Both the position numbers and the translations under genes were made by a program. The notes under the pieces are model-generated. The model was given only the letters and a program-made list of their open reading frames with translations. It ran no database searches and had not been told where the DNA came from. A stretch of DNA of 62,706 bases from an uncultured Sulfolobales archaeon (GTDB lineage: Archaea; Thermoproteota; Thermoprotei_A; Sulfolobales; NBVN01): contig CALJEN010000008.1 in assembly GCA_938073905.1 (NCBI GenBank), positions 1-62,706 of the forward strand, given 5' to 3'. Shown here in pieces: positions 17,033 through 25,370 of the stretch (position 1 is its first letter; each line of letters begins with the position of its first letter).

Positions 17033-17710
17033 TTAGACCGTCTTTGCCACGTATGTGCCGCCCCGCCGTTCGAGTATCCCCAACTCGACCAGGGACTCCA
17101 GGGCTAGCCTGAAGTACGCATCGCCAACGAATATACCGTAGCCCTCCTCGAATCTAGCCCTGATCTCCTCGTACGTCCACTCCTTCCCCCTCTCCTCCAG
17201 TAGGATCCTCTTGATGAACTGCACGGTGTCTTCGTGTCTAGTCCATGGATACTGGAACCAGATCCACTCCTTGACCTCGATGTAGTAGAAGTCCGGCTTT
17301 ATCTTGGCCACCGGGGATATCCACTGGAGAGCGGCGATCTTCAGCTCCGCGGGCCTCCACTCGGAGAGTATGAAGTCCCTGGCGAGCATGAGGGTGTCCC
17401 CCGTGTCCACTATGTCGTCCACGAGGAGGACCCTCTGACCGCTAAGGTCGAGCTTGTAGGGGAACTTTATGATGGCCTTCTCGGCCACCTTGGCCGCCTC
17501 GGTCCAGTGCTGGCTCTGGAGGGATACAAGGTTGTCGACCAAGAGAAAGTCGCACATTAGGCGAGCGGGGACGTAGCCCCCCCTGGAGACCGCGACGACG
17601 ACGTCGGGTCTGAACGAGCTCTCCTTGATGACCCTAGCGAGCCCCATGCTCCACTCGACTATCTCCTCCCACGTTACCAACTTCGTGGGCACTCTGACCA
17701 CGGAACTCAC
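17033..17710 (-). CDS. Phosphoribosyltransferase (6-oxopurine type)
   Basis: This 225-residue protein is a type I phosphoribosyltransferase. The 13-residue PRPP motif VLLVDDIVDTGDT is intact near residue 95, with an upstream VVAVSRGGYVPA loop. The later WIWFQYPW is typical of archaeal xanthine/guanine PRTases (Gpt-like), where tryptophans stack on the purine. The C-terminal part (about 175-225) looks like a small extra helical or winged domain, VELGILERRGGTYVA, and could sense ligand. A TATA-like GTTTTAAATACC lies about 30 bp upstream of ATG 17710. The exact base is not certain. Confidence 0.82.
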   Translation of the reverse strand: MSSVVRVPTKLVTWEEIVEWSMGLARVIKESSFRPDVVVAVSRGGYVPARLMCDFLLVDNLVSLQSQHWTEAAKVAEKAIIKFPYKLDLSGQRVLLVDDIVDTGDTLMLARDFILSEWRPAELKIAALQWISPVAKIKPDFYYIEVKEWIWFQYPWTRHEDTVQFIKRILLEERGKEWTYEEIRARFEEGYGIFVGDAYFRLALESLVELGILERRGGTYVAKTV

Positions 17711-17817
17711 CGGGACAAAAAGACTCTCTAGTTGGGGTATTTAAAACAAACGCCGCGTGGATCAACGTCGGCGAGGCCTCTAAGACCTCGCGAGCCCTCG
17801 GGAGCGGGGGTATCAGC

Positions 17818-17828
17818 GATATATACTT
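17818..17828 (+). promoter_or_regulatory. TATA box of the CDC48 operon
   Basis: GATATATACTT should place the transcript start near 17845-17850. A strong GGAGGAG ribosome-binding site at 17865-17871 follows, but no ATG/GTG/TTG in the CDC48 frame lies at the right distance from it (see the CDC48 gene). Confidence 0.6.
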
Positions 17829-17909
17829 CGCAGAAGAGGTAGAGTTCGGGGAAGGGCCATCAGCGGAGGAGACGTCGAGCTGCGCGTCGAGAGCATAAGC
17901 CCGCGCGAT

Positions 17910-20042
17910 GTGGGCCGGAAGATAGCCAGGATCCCCAAGAAGTACAGGGATGCCCTGGGAGTTGGCTACGGAGACTTCGTAGAGGTCGAGGGGCCCAGAG
18001 CCTCGGTCATCCTCCAGGTGATGCCCGCCTACCCGGAGGACGAGGGGTCCAACGTCATTAGGATGGACGGCTACTCGCGGGAGGCCATAGGCGTGGCGGT
18101 CGGCGACTACGTGACCGTCAGGAGGGTCAGAGCGGTCGAGGGTCAGAGGGTCGTGCTAGCCCCGGTCGACTTCAGGATAGAGGCTCCCGAGCAGTTCGCG
18201 AGCTACATCAAGGAGAGGCTATTGAACAAGGCGGTCAAGAAGGGGGAGATAGTGTTCATAAACCTCCCCTACTACCCCGAGCCCCTGAGGTTCGTCGTCA
18301 GGGCCTGCGACCCCTCACAGGTGGTCTACATAGACCAGGGCACAAAGCTGGACGTAAGCCCGGAGCCGGTCACGGTCGAGGCGCTGGAGAGGCTGAGGGG
18401 AGTCCCCAGGGTCACCTGGGAGGACATAGGGGACCTGGAGGAGGTGAAGGAGAGGATTCGCGAGATGGTGGAGCTGCCGCTCAAGCACCCCGAGTTCTTC
18501 AAGCACCTGGGCATAGAGCCCCCCAAGGGCGTCCTGCTCTACGGACCGCCGGGCGTGGGAAAGACCCTGCTGGCCAAGGCCCTCGCCAACGAGATAGGAG
18601 CCTACTTCATAGCCATAAACGGCCCGGAGATAATGAGCAAGTACTACGGGGAGTCCGAGGCGAGGCTCAGGGAGATATTCGAGGAGGCTCAGAGGAGCGC
18701 TCCCGCGATAATTTTCATAGACGAGATCGACGCCATCGCGCCCAAGAGGGAGGAGGTCGTCGGCGAGGTGGAGAAGAGAGTGGTGGCCCAGCTCCTCGCC
18801 CTCATGGACGGGCTCAAGGAGAGGGGTAGGGTCATAGTCATCGGAGCTACGAACAGGATCGACGCGATAGACCCGGCGCTCAGGAGGCCGGGCAGGTTCG
18901 ATAGGGAGATCGAGATACCTCCCCCCGATAGGCACGCGAGGAGGGCCATACTCGAGGTCCATACGAGGAACATACCCCTGGCCGAGGACGTGAACCTCGA
19001 CGCGCTGGTAAACGTTACCTACGGGTTCACGGGAGCGGACCTGGCAGCGCTGGTCAAGGAGGCTGCCATGAACGCCCTGAGGAGGTTCCTCAGGAGCGAG
19101 AAGGTCGACCTGAGCAGGCCGGTGCCGCCGGAGCTCCTGGCGAGGCTCAGGGTCACCCAGCAGGACTTCCTGGCAGCGCTGAAGCTCGTCCACCCAACGC
19201 TGATGCGGGAGGTCCTGGTGGAGGTGCCGGAGGTGCACTGGGACGACATCGGGGGCCTAGACGACGTGAAGCAGGCCCTCAGGGAGGCCGTGGAGTGGCC
19301 CCTGAGGCATCCAGAGGTCTTCGAGAACATGGGAGTCAGGCCCCCGAGGGGCATACTGCTCTACGGTCCCCCGGGATGCGGGAAGACTCTGCTGGCCAAG
19401 GCCGTGGCCACCGAGGCCAACGCGAACTTCATCGCGGTGAAGGGCCCCGAAGTCCTCAGCAAGTGGGTGGGGGAGTCCGAGAAGGCCGTAAGGGAGATCT
19501 TCAGGAGAGCTAGGCAGGTGGCCCCGACGGTCGTATTCTTCGACGAGATAGACGCGATCGTCCCGGTCAGAGGGATGAGGCACGACACCGAGGTGACGGA
19601 CAGGATAGTCAACCAGCTCCTGGCGGAAATGGACGGGATCCAGACCCTCAAGAACGTCGTGGTGATCGGCGCCACGAACAGGGTGGACCTGATAGACCCA
19701 GCCCTCCTCAGGCCGGGGAGGTTCGACAGGGTCATCTACGTGCCACCGCCCGACAGGAAGGCGAGGTACGAGATACTGAAGATCCACACGAGGAACGTGC
19801 CACTGGCCGAGGACGTGAGCCTCGAGAGGCTAGCGGAGATGACCGAGGGCTACAGCGGGGCCGACCTCGAGGCGCTCGTGAGGGAGGCGGTCATGATGGC
19901 TCTCAGAGAGAGCTTCTCGGTGAGGCCCGTGGGGTTCAGGTACTTCCTGGAGGCCCTGAAGGTGGTGAAGCCCTCGCTGACGGGTGAGGTAGTGAACAAG
20001 TACGAGAAGATATACGAAGACCTGAAGAAGTTCATCATATAG
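17910..20042 (+). CDS. CDC48/VCP family AAA+ ATPase
   Basis: This is the archaeal CDC48/p97 (VAT) unfoldase, a hexameric double-ring ATPase that unfolds proteins for degradation or remodelling. From GTG 17910 it has 710 residues: N domain 1-160, D1 with GPPGVGKT and FIDEID, D2 with GPPGCGKT and FFDEID, and arginine fingers in RRPGRFDR and LRPGRFDR. The N domain is cut short at this start: the family's first strand ([12 protein letters not shown]) is encoded in frame just upstream, from 17877, but no ATG, GTG or TTG exists there. CTG 17880, eight bases after GGAGGAG, is the best positioned codon. Two small genes follow in the same operon. Confidence 0.93.
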   Translation: MGRKIARIPKKYRDALGVGYGDFVEVEGPRASVILQVMPAYPEDEGSNVIRMDGYSREAIGVAVGDYVTVRRVRAVEGQRVVLAPVDFRIEAPEQFASYIKERLLNKAVKKGEIVFINLPYYPEPLRFVVRACDPSQVVYIDQGTKLDVSPEPVTVEALERLRGVPRVTWEDIGDLEEVKERIREMVELPLKHPEFFKHLGIEPPKGVLLYGPPGVGKTLLAKALANEIGAYFIAINGPEIMSKYYGESEARLREIFEEAQRSAPAIIFIDEIDAIAPKREEVVGEVEKRVVAQLLALMDGLKERGRVIVIGATNRIDAIDPALRRPGRFDREIEIPPPDRHARRAILEVHTRNIPLAEDVNLDALVNVTYGFTGADLAALVKEAAMNALRRFLRSEKVDLSRPVPPELLARLRVTQQDFLAALKLVHPTLMREVLVEVPEVHWDDIGGLDDVKQALREAVEWPLRHPEVFENMGVRPPRGILLYGPPGCGKTLLAKAVATEANANFIAVKGPEVLSKWVGESEKAVREIFRRARQVAPTVVFFDEIDAIVPVRGMRHDTEVTDRIVNQLLAEMDGIQTLKNVVVIGATNRVDLIDPALLRPGRFDRVIYVPPPDRKARYEILKIHTRNVPLAEDVSLERLAEMTEGYSGADLEALVREAVMMALRESFSVRPVGFRYFLEALKVVKPSLTGEVVNKYEKIYEDLKKFII

Positions 20043-20057
20043 CTTCCGGGAGCTGCG

Positions 20058-20483
20058 TTGGAGGCGGCAGCCCTCTACAAGAGCCTGGAGAGCAACGTCC
20101 TCAGGAGGGACAGAGCGAGCAGAAGGCTGAGGAGAAGCTGCGGCAGGCCTCTCGGAGAGGGGGACTTGGCGAAGGTCGTAGACCAGGTCAAGCTCCTCAG
20201 GACCTCTCGCAGGGCCCTCTCCAGGATACTCGGCAAGCTCAGGGAGCTGGAGAGCTACGAGGGCTTCGAGGAGCCTCTAGCGACCCTCGTGGAGTACATG
20301 TTCGCGGTGGGAGCGTACCTGGAGAGGGAGGCGCTGCTCGGAGCGGCCGAGGTCCTCGGGAGGAGCCAGAGCACCAAGAGCTACGCGGAGGAGATACACT
20401 CCATAGACGTGGTGGAGATAGACAGGCTCCTGGAGGAGCTGAGGGCCACCCACGCCACCATCAGGGCGAGGTCGAGAGCTTGA
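20058..20483 (+). CDS. Coiled-coil protein in the CDC48 operon, unknown function
   Basis: This is a 141-residue, helical and highly charged protein that I do not recognise. TTG 20058 follows GGAG with a good spacing, 15 bases after the CDC48 stop. Long amphipathic helices are seen at about 25-60 (VVDQVKLLRTSRRALSRIL) and 100-140. It has one cysteine and no membrane segment. Its end overlaps the next gene by four bases. Its place in the operon suggests a CDC48 adaptor or an ESCRT-like partner; this is inference. Confidence 0.65.
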   Translation: MEAAALYKSLESNVLRRDRASRRLRRSCGRPLGEGDLAKVVDQVKLLRTSRRALSRILGKLRELESYEGFEEPLATLVEYMFAVGAYLEREALLGAAEVLGRSQSTKSYAEEIHSIDVVEIDRLLEELRATHATIRARSRA

Positions 20484-20863
20484 GCGAGTGCCCGTGGTAC
20501 AGAGACGGGTACTGCAGGTCGCCGCTCCTGGACTCCCCCTCTGCGGACGTGGTGAACAAGGTCCAGTGCCTCGGCGGGCGCGAGGTCTACGCTCAGTGCA
20601 GGTACTACCGGGAGCCACAGGCGGCTAGAGAGGGAGGCTATGAGGAGTTCGGCAAGCCGTTCCTCATGGTCCACGGCCTCGACGCGCAGCCGGAGGTGTA
20701 CTGCGAGTTCGCTAGAGTGCACAGACACGAACAGGGGAAGTACATCGTCGGCTGCCTCGTCCTCAGGAGGTTCCTCGGAGCGCACGAGGTGGGCCTCTGC
20801 GGCAGCTCCTGGAAGCAGTGCCCCTACAGGAAGATGGGGTTCAGAGTGAGCCTGGGGATCTGA
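20480..20863 (+). CDS. Eight-cysteine protein in the CDC48 operon, unknown function
   Basis: This 127-residue protein has eight cysteines at 4, 12, 30, 40, 75, 92, 107 and 114, in two sets of four (CPWYRDGYC...C...C, then CEF...GC...C...CPY). The even spacing suggests two metal or FeS sites, possibly by internal duplication. TTG 20480 overlaps the previous stop by four bases and has GAGGT seven bases upstream. I do not recognise a named family. It is translated together with CDC48 and the coiled-coil gene. Confidence 0.7.
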   Translation: MSECPWYRDGYCRSPLLDSPSADVVNKVQCLGGREVYAQCRYYREPQAAREGGYEEFGKPFLMVHGLDAQPEVYCEFARVHRHEQGKYIVGCLVLRRFLGAHEVGLCGSSWKQCPYRKMGFRVSLGI

Positions 20864-21004
20864 CAGCCTTCTGTCGAGGGAGTCCACCGAGCGGCATCGA
20901 GGTCTAGGCCGCGTCTGCTCCTTGTGAGGCCGCGTTCAACAAAGAGTCGCAGCGGCCTGGGCGATGCTGCGATCCCGGCTGCCCCCTCGACCAGAGGGGC
21001 GCGA

Positions 21005-21952
21005 CTACCTAGCCCGAAACCCGAGGAAGTTGTCCCATCCCCCCTCGAGCTTGCGGCCGTCTAGGTAGATCCTGCCGGCTCCCCTCACTACGCGCCCTAT
21101 CCTGACCGCCGGCAAGTCCGGCCTCTCCGCTGCGGAGACGACAGTGTACTCCTCCCCCATGAAGCTCAAGACGACCTCCGGCTCAACTCTCTCCTCCCTC
21201 GAGAACTCTACGACCTCCGGGCACAGGGCCTCGCGAGTTAGGGCTAGGTCCGAGCCGCTCCTCTCGAGGACCCTCCGCAGGGAGGCGAGCCCGTCGCTCA
21301 CGTCGGTCGAAGCATCTACGAGGTCGGAGTACGCGAGGAACTTCAACGGAGGCTCCGGTCTCGCGATGCTGCGGAGGAGGTCTCCCCAAGGGCTGGGATC
21401 TCTTTTGAGGTAGTAGAGGGCTGCGGGTATAGAGGAGAGCCCGAGGCACTTCACCGAGTAGGCTACCAGGCCCTCCCTGAACGGCGCGCCCGGCTTGGGG
21501 TTGCTGCTGATCCCGAGGGACGCCACGTCCACCACCACGTCGTCGTAGTCCAGCCTGTTCACGTCCCCACCCGCGTAGAGGGCTCCCGCGGTCTCGGCGA
21601 GGTCTCTGATGCCCGCCACGACCTCCAGGACGACCTCCGGGGGTCTCTCCCCGCTCACGGATATCGAGGAGGCCAGCAGCAGCGGTCTGGAGTTCTTGGC
21701 CACGAGGTCCGAGACGGTCGAGAGGGCCACCCTGTAGCCGAAGTCGCCGAAGGTGAGCCACGGGTACATGGAGGAGCTAGCAGACGTGCCGTCGATCTTT
21801 AGGAAGAGCCACTGGCCACCCGCGTAGACAGCCTGCGCGTCGTCTCCGACTCCGAATACCTCCGGACCCCTCCCGCCGACGTGCTCTCTCACTATGTCCA
21901 GGACCCGTTCTAGAACTCGATACTCTCCCACGTCCGCCAGTCTTCTACTCAC
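21005..21952 (-). CDS. thiL: Thiamine-monophosphate kinase (ThiL)
   Basis: This 315-residue protein is of the AIR synthase/ThiL fold. It has FGVGDDAQAV (Mg-ATP binding aspartates), TVSDLVAKNSRPL and DASTDVSDGLASL, the standard ThiL motifs. ThiL phosphorylates thiamine phosphate to the active cofactor. The GG-WDN C-terminus (GGWDNFLGFRAR) is also typical of ThiL. ATG 21952 overlaps the stop of cysS by four bases. Related AIR-synthase proteins with other substrates exist, so a small doubt remains. Confidence 0.85.
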   Translation of the reverse strand: MSRRLADVGEYRVLERVLDIVREHVGGRGPEVFGVGDDAQAVYAGGQWLFLKIDGTSASSSMYPWLTFGDFGYRVALSTVSDLVAKNSRPLLLASSISVSGERPPEVVLEVVAGIRDLAETAGALYAGGDVNRLDYDDVVVDVASLGISSNPKPGAPFREGLVAYSVKCLGLSSIPAALYYLKRDPSPWGDLLRSIARPEPPLKFLAYSDLVDASTDVSDGLASLRRVLERSGSDLALTREALCPEVVEFSREERVEPEVVLSFMGEEYTVVSAAERPDLPAVRIGRVVRGAGRIYLDGRKLEGGWDNFLGFRAR

Positions 21953-23391
21953 TTCTCACTCGACCCGGTGCGCTTCTCTACGAACCAGAGAGTCCCCTCC
22001 TTGGTGTCGGCCAGCCTTATCCCCAGCTTCCCGAGCTCGGCCCTGATCCAGTCTGACTCCTCGTACATCCTCCTGGCTCTCAGCCTGGCCCTCACCTCGA
22101 CTATCAGCTTGACGAGCTCCTCCACCTGGTCGGACGCTCGAACCACCTCCTCCCTGGGGGGCAGTACGCCCAGCACTCTGTCCATCAGCTCCAGGGTCGC
22201 TAGGGCCTTGAAGGCCAGGGAGCTGCTGTCCGACGTCAGGACCTCGGCGTTGGCTATGCCGAGGAGCCTGTGGAGCGCCGCGAGTGCCCTGGGGGTGTTG
22301 ATGTCGCTGTCGAGAGCCTCGACGAACTCCCTCCACGTCTGGGAGAGGGAGACCCACACCCTGAGCCTCCTCTCGTCCAGCCTGTGCTCGACCGGTCTCT
22401 CCTTGAAGACCCTCAAGAGCATTTCGTGCGTGCTCAGGATCTTCCTCAGGGTAGTCCTGGCCTGCTCCAGGGCCTCCTCCTTGTAGTCCAGGGGCCTCCT
22501 GTAGTGCGATGAGAATATCCACAGCCTCAAGACCTCGGGGCTCCAGGTCTTCACTGCGTCGGTGAGCCTGATTATGTTCCCGAGGCTCTTGCTCATCTTC
22601 TCGCCGGCGACGGTCAGGGGTCCCACGTGGACCCAGTACCTGACCCAGGGCGACTTGCCGAAGTACGACTCGCTCTGGGCTCTCTCGTTCTCGTGGTGGG
22701 GGAATATGAGGTCTTGGCCTCCCCCGTGGATGTCTATCGTGTCTCCCAGGTACTTCGAGCTCATGACGCTGCACTCTATGTGCCAGCCGGGTCTCCCGGG
22801 TCCCCACGGAGAGGGCCAGTAGGGCTCGCCGGGCTTCGCCGCCTTCCAGAGGGCGAAGTCGAAGGGGTTCCTCTTCTCCGCCAGGAACTCTTCCTCCTGC
22901 CTCCACTCCTCCGCGCCCACCCTCCCGCTCAGCCTCCCGTAGTCGCCGTATGTGGTTATGTCGAAGTAGACGGAGCCGCTAGGGGCTACGTAGGCGTGCC
23001 CCTTCTCCACGAGGGCCTCCACGAACCTGACTATGTCCTCTATGTGCTCGGTAACCCTCGGGTGGAGGTCTACCTCGATCCTCAGCTCCCTGAGGAGGGA
23101 GAGGTACTCGTCGGTGTACATCCCGGCTACGTCCCTCCAGTCGACCCCGAGCTCCCCGGCCCTCCTGATGATCTTGTCGTCTATGTCCGTGATGTTCTGG
23201 ACGTAGAGCACGTTGAAGCCCTTCAGCAACAGGTACCTCCTCACGAAGTCGAAGGAGACGAAGGCCCTGGCGTGTCCCAGGTGCAGGTGGTCGTAGGGGG
23301 TCGGGCCGCAGAAGTAGGCTTTGACCAGGCCCGGCTCGCTAGGCTCGAACTCCTCTACCTCCTTCGTGAGCGTGTTGTATATCCTCAGCAC
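21949..23391 (-). CDS. cysS: Cysteinyl-tRNA synthetase
   Basis: This class I synthetase charges tRNA-Cys. From GTG 23391 it has 480 residues, the normal size. It begins LRIYNTLTKEVEEF, followed by YFCGPTPYD with the zinc cysteine, the HLHLGHARA signature, a second zinc region (WHIECSVMS; HGGGQDLIFPHHENE) and GEKMSKSLGN. The C-terminal helical anticodon domain is complete. The open frame runs 84 bp further up, over the tRNA-Tyr gene, so the longer start is ruled out. The stop overlaps thiL by four bases. Confidence 0.95.
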   Translation of the reverse strand: MLRIYNTLTKEVEEFEPSEPGLVKAYFCGPTPYDHLHLGHARAFVSFDFVRRYLLLKGFNVLYVQNITDIDDKIIRRAGELGVDWRDVAGMYTDEYLSLLRELRIEVDLHPRVTEHIEDIVRFVEALVEKGHAYVAPSGSVYFDITTYGDYGRLSGRVGAEEWRQEEEFLAEKRNPFDFALWKAAKPGEPYWPSPWGPGRPGWHIECSVMSSKYLGDTIDIHGGGQDLIFPHHENERAQSESYFGKSPWVRYWVHVGPLTVAGEKMSKSLGNIIRLTDAVKTWSPEVLRLWIFSSHYRRPLDYKEEALEQARTTLRKILSTHEMLLRVFKERPVEHRLDERRLRVWVSLSQTWREFVEALDSDINTPRALAALHRLLGIANAEVLTSDSSSLAFKALATLELMDRVLGVLPPREEVVRASDQVEELVKLIVEVRARLRARRMYEESDWIRAELGKLGIRLADTKEGTLWFVEKRTGSSEK

Positions 23392-23444
23392 AAATTTCCG
23401 CCACCAGGAACCCTCTTCGGTGAAGGGAGTAAAAAGCTTTCGAG

Positions 23445-23529
23445 TCCCGCCGGGGGGATTTGAACCCCCGACCACCCGGTCTCGGCCCCCACACTACAGC
23501 CGGGCGCTCTGCCGCTGAGCTACGGCGGG
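23445..23529 (-). tRNA. tRNA-Tyr (anticodon GTA) with a 13-nt intron
   Basis: Read on the minus strand, the acceptor stem is CCCGCCG pairing with CGGCGGG, the D arm is GCTC/GAGC, the anticodon stem is CCCGG/CCGGG, and the T arm is GGGGG-TTCAAAT-CCCCC. The C1-G72 pair with A73 is the archaeal tRNA-Tyr identity. The anticodon GTA lies at 23495-23497. The loop has 20 bases rather than 7, so a 13-nt intron (23481-23493) sits at the usual place after position 37. CCA is not encoded. Confidence 0.92.
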
Positions 23530-23553
23530 CACCGGAGGACTCTTCGAAACGGA

Positions 23554-23565
23554 ACTTATAAAACT
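23554..23565 (-). promoter_or_regulatory. TATA box of tRNA-Tyr
   Basis: On the minus strand this reads AGTTTTATAAGT, with its centre about 30 bp before the first base of the tRNA. Confidence 0.65.
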
Positions 23566-23765
23566 CGCTGCTCTCGGTGGGCATTGCGGTCTTCTCACCA
23601 CCAAGCCCAATTCCTCTGGCCGGGGGAGGCCAGGAGGAAAGCTTTTATCCTAGCGCCCGGAGGCCCTCGACGCGCTTCGCGGAAGCCTTAAGCAGTTGGT
23701 GTAGGTACTCATAAGCCGCAGCGAACTTAAAAGCTTTAACAGGGTATATATAATGGGGTGGTGGC

Positions 23766-24185
23766 GTGTCCAGGAATTCCTCGGTTGTCTACGAGGATAG
23801 CGACATCATCGTCTTCCGCGCGCCCAGAGACGAGGAGCTCGAGCGGATAGTCAAGGACATAATCTCCAGGAGGGGGAAGCCCGTGTCGTGGAAGGAGCTG
23901 AGGAGGGAGCTCAGCGGGGTGGTCGGCGAGGACAGGCTGAGGAGGGTTCTCATACGTCTGATAGAGAGAGACGAGGTCGTGGAGATGCTGGACGGGACTT
24001 TCGGGCTCAAGGGCATGGAGGAGGCGTACATTCCCGTCAGAGCCAAGAAGAGGGTCAGGCCCCTGGTCCCCTCGAAGTTCAGGAAGAGGTGGGGCCACCT
24101 GGTGGAGGCCACCGGGAGCATCTCGGCAGCGATCCAGTACCTGATCAGCATGAAGCTCAGAGAGAGGAGGGCGAAGCCGAGATAG
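23766..24185 (+). CDS. Basic hypothetical protein, possible winged helix
   Basis: I do not recognise this 139-residue protein. The middle part (SWKELRRELSGVVGEDRLRRVLIRLIERDEVVEML) looks like a winged-helix or MarR-like unit, and the C-terminus is strongly basic (RAKKRVRPLVPSKFRKRW; KLRERRAKPR), so nucleic-acid binding is likely. GTG 23766 has GGGGTGGTG just upstream. CTTAAAAGCTT at 23726-23736 is the best-placed TATA box. A small gene follows after four bases on the same strand. Confidence 0.65.
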   Translation: MSRNSSVVYEDSDIIVFRAPRDEELERIVKDIISRRGKPVSWKELRRELSGVVGEDRLRRVLIRLIERDEVVEMLDGTFGLKGMEEAYIPVRAKKRVRPLVPSKFRKRWGHLVEATGSISAAIQYLISMKLRERRAKPR

Positions 24186-24188
24186 GCC

Positions 24189-24338
24189 ATGTGCGAGAGG
24201 GCGACGGTGAAGGTCAAGGAGAAGGTCGCTCTCGTAACTACCGAGAGGAACTCCCAAGCGATAGTACCGCTAGACAGGCTGTGCAAGTTCGTCGAGAGGC
24301 TGCGGATCTGCCTGGACGACCCGAGGATCAAGTGCTGA
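24189..24338 (+). CDS. 49-residue four-Cys small protein
   Basis: ATG 24189 begins a 49-residue protein that directly follows the preceding gene. It starts MCERATVKVKEK, holds a short beta unit (VALVTTERNSQAIVPLDRL), and has cysteines at positions 2, 32, 41 and 49 (the last residue). The Cys-2 and small beta-barrel look recall CooT-type nickel-binding proteins, which also begin with MC, but the match is weak. The amino-acid pattern is protein-like and the gene is tightly spaced, so it is probably real. The function is unknown. Confidence 0.6.
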   Translation: MCERATVKVKEKVALVTTERNSQAIVPLDRLCKFVERLRICLDDPRIKC

Positions 24339-24353
24339 GAGCCTCCGTGGTCC

Positions 24354-25349
24354 CTACAGCGTCCTCAGGATCTCCGCGAGAGCCCCTAGGAATCTAAGGT
24401 TGTTTTCTCTGGTCGAGACGCTTACCCTGATGTAGTTCCTTATCGCATCGTCGTCGTAAGCCCTCACCCTGAGACCAGCCTCGCGCAGGCGCCTGGTCAG
24501 GACCCCGCCGGGAGCCGGGGTCTTTATGAACAGGAAGTTGGTCCTCGAGTCGAGGCTATGGAGGCCCAGCTCCGAGACCCCCCTCCTCAGCTCCTCCCTC
24601 AGTTCGAGCGTTCTCTCGACCACTTCCTCCATGTAGTCCAGGTCCTCGAGAGCCCCCAGGGCGGCCGCCAGCGAGGTGATCGGCACGGAGAACAGCATAG
24701 CGTAGTCGCCCAGCTCGGCAGCCAGCTCGGGGTTCGCTGCCACGTAGCCGACCCTGGCTCCCGCTAGGGAGAAAGCCTTGGAGAAGGTCCGCACCACCAG
24801 CAGTCCGTCGCTGTCCCTGACCCTGTCCGCGACTGTGAACCTCGAGAACTCGAAGTAGGCCTCGTCGACCACTACGAGCCTGAACCTGTCCAGGAGGAAG
24901 TCGAGGGTGACCCTGTCCTCAAACAGCATGTTCGAGGTGGGGTTGTTGGGGTTGCAGAGGTAGAGCGCCCTGCCTGAGCCCCCCTCTCTAGCGAGCCTAG
25001 CGAGGTCGAGCTCGAACGAGCCCGGGGTCAGATCCACCTGGTCGACCCGCACCCCCTCCATCTGGGCGAGCTCCCGGAATCCGTGGAACGTGGGCCATAC
25101 GGACACGAGCCTTAGCCCCTTCGACCTGCAGTACCTGATTACGGTCGCGAGGGCCTCCGAGGAGCTCGGGAAGAAGCGCAGGTGGTCCTCGGGAAGCCCG
25201 ACGTAGCTGGAGAGCCTCTTCATGAACTCCGCCTCCAGTTCCTCCACCTGGTACAGGTTCAGGAGGCTAGCGTACCTGGAGACGTAGGAAGCCACCAGCT
25301 TGCTCGGCTCGAAGGGTGACTCGTTTAGGTGCATCCTGGCCACGGGCAT
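24354..25349 (-). CDS. hisC: Histidinol-phosphate aminotransferase-like (class I/II)
   Basis: This 331-residue PLP enzyme matches HisC, which makes histidinol phosphate in histidine synthesis. It has NESPFEPSK near the start, CNPNNPTSN, VVVDEAYFEF, the Schiff-base lysine in TFSKAFSLAGARVGY, and a late YIRVSVST arginine that binds the carboxylate. It is slightly shorter than most HisC proteins. No other his gene is in the window, so an alternative aminotransferase role such as aromatic or cobalamin-type cannot be excluded. Confidence 0.8.
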   Translation of the reverse strand: MPVARMHLNESPFEPSKLVASYVSRYASLLNLYQVEELEAEFMKRLSSYVGLPEDHLRFFPSSSEALATVIRYCRSKGLRLVSVWPTFHGFRELAQMEGVRVDQVDLTPGSFELDLARLAREGGSGRALYLCNPNNPTSNMLFEDRVTLDFLLDRFRLVVVDEAYFEFSRFTVADRVRDSDGLLVVRTFSKAFSLAGARVGYVAANPELAAELGDYAMLFSVPITSLAAALGALEDLDYMEEVVERTLELREELRRGVSELGLHSLDSRTNFLFIKTPAPGGVLTRRLREAGLRVRAYDDDAIRNYIRVSVSTRENNLRFLGALAEILRTL

Positions 25350-25370
25350 CTCTATGCCCCAAGGAGTTCG

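Noticed and set aside
23391-23475. Longer CysS start at 23475
   Set aside because: The extra 28 codons run through the tRNA-Tyr gene and lack family similarity.
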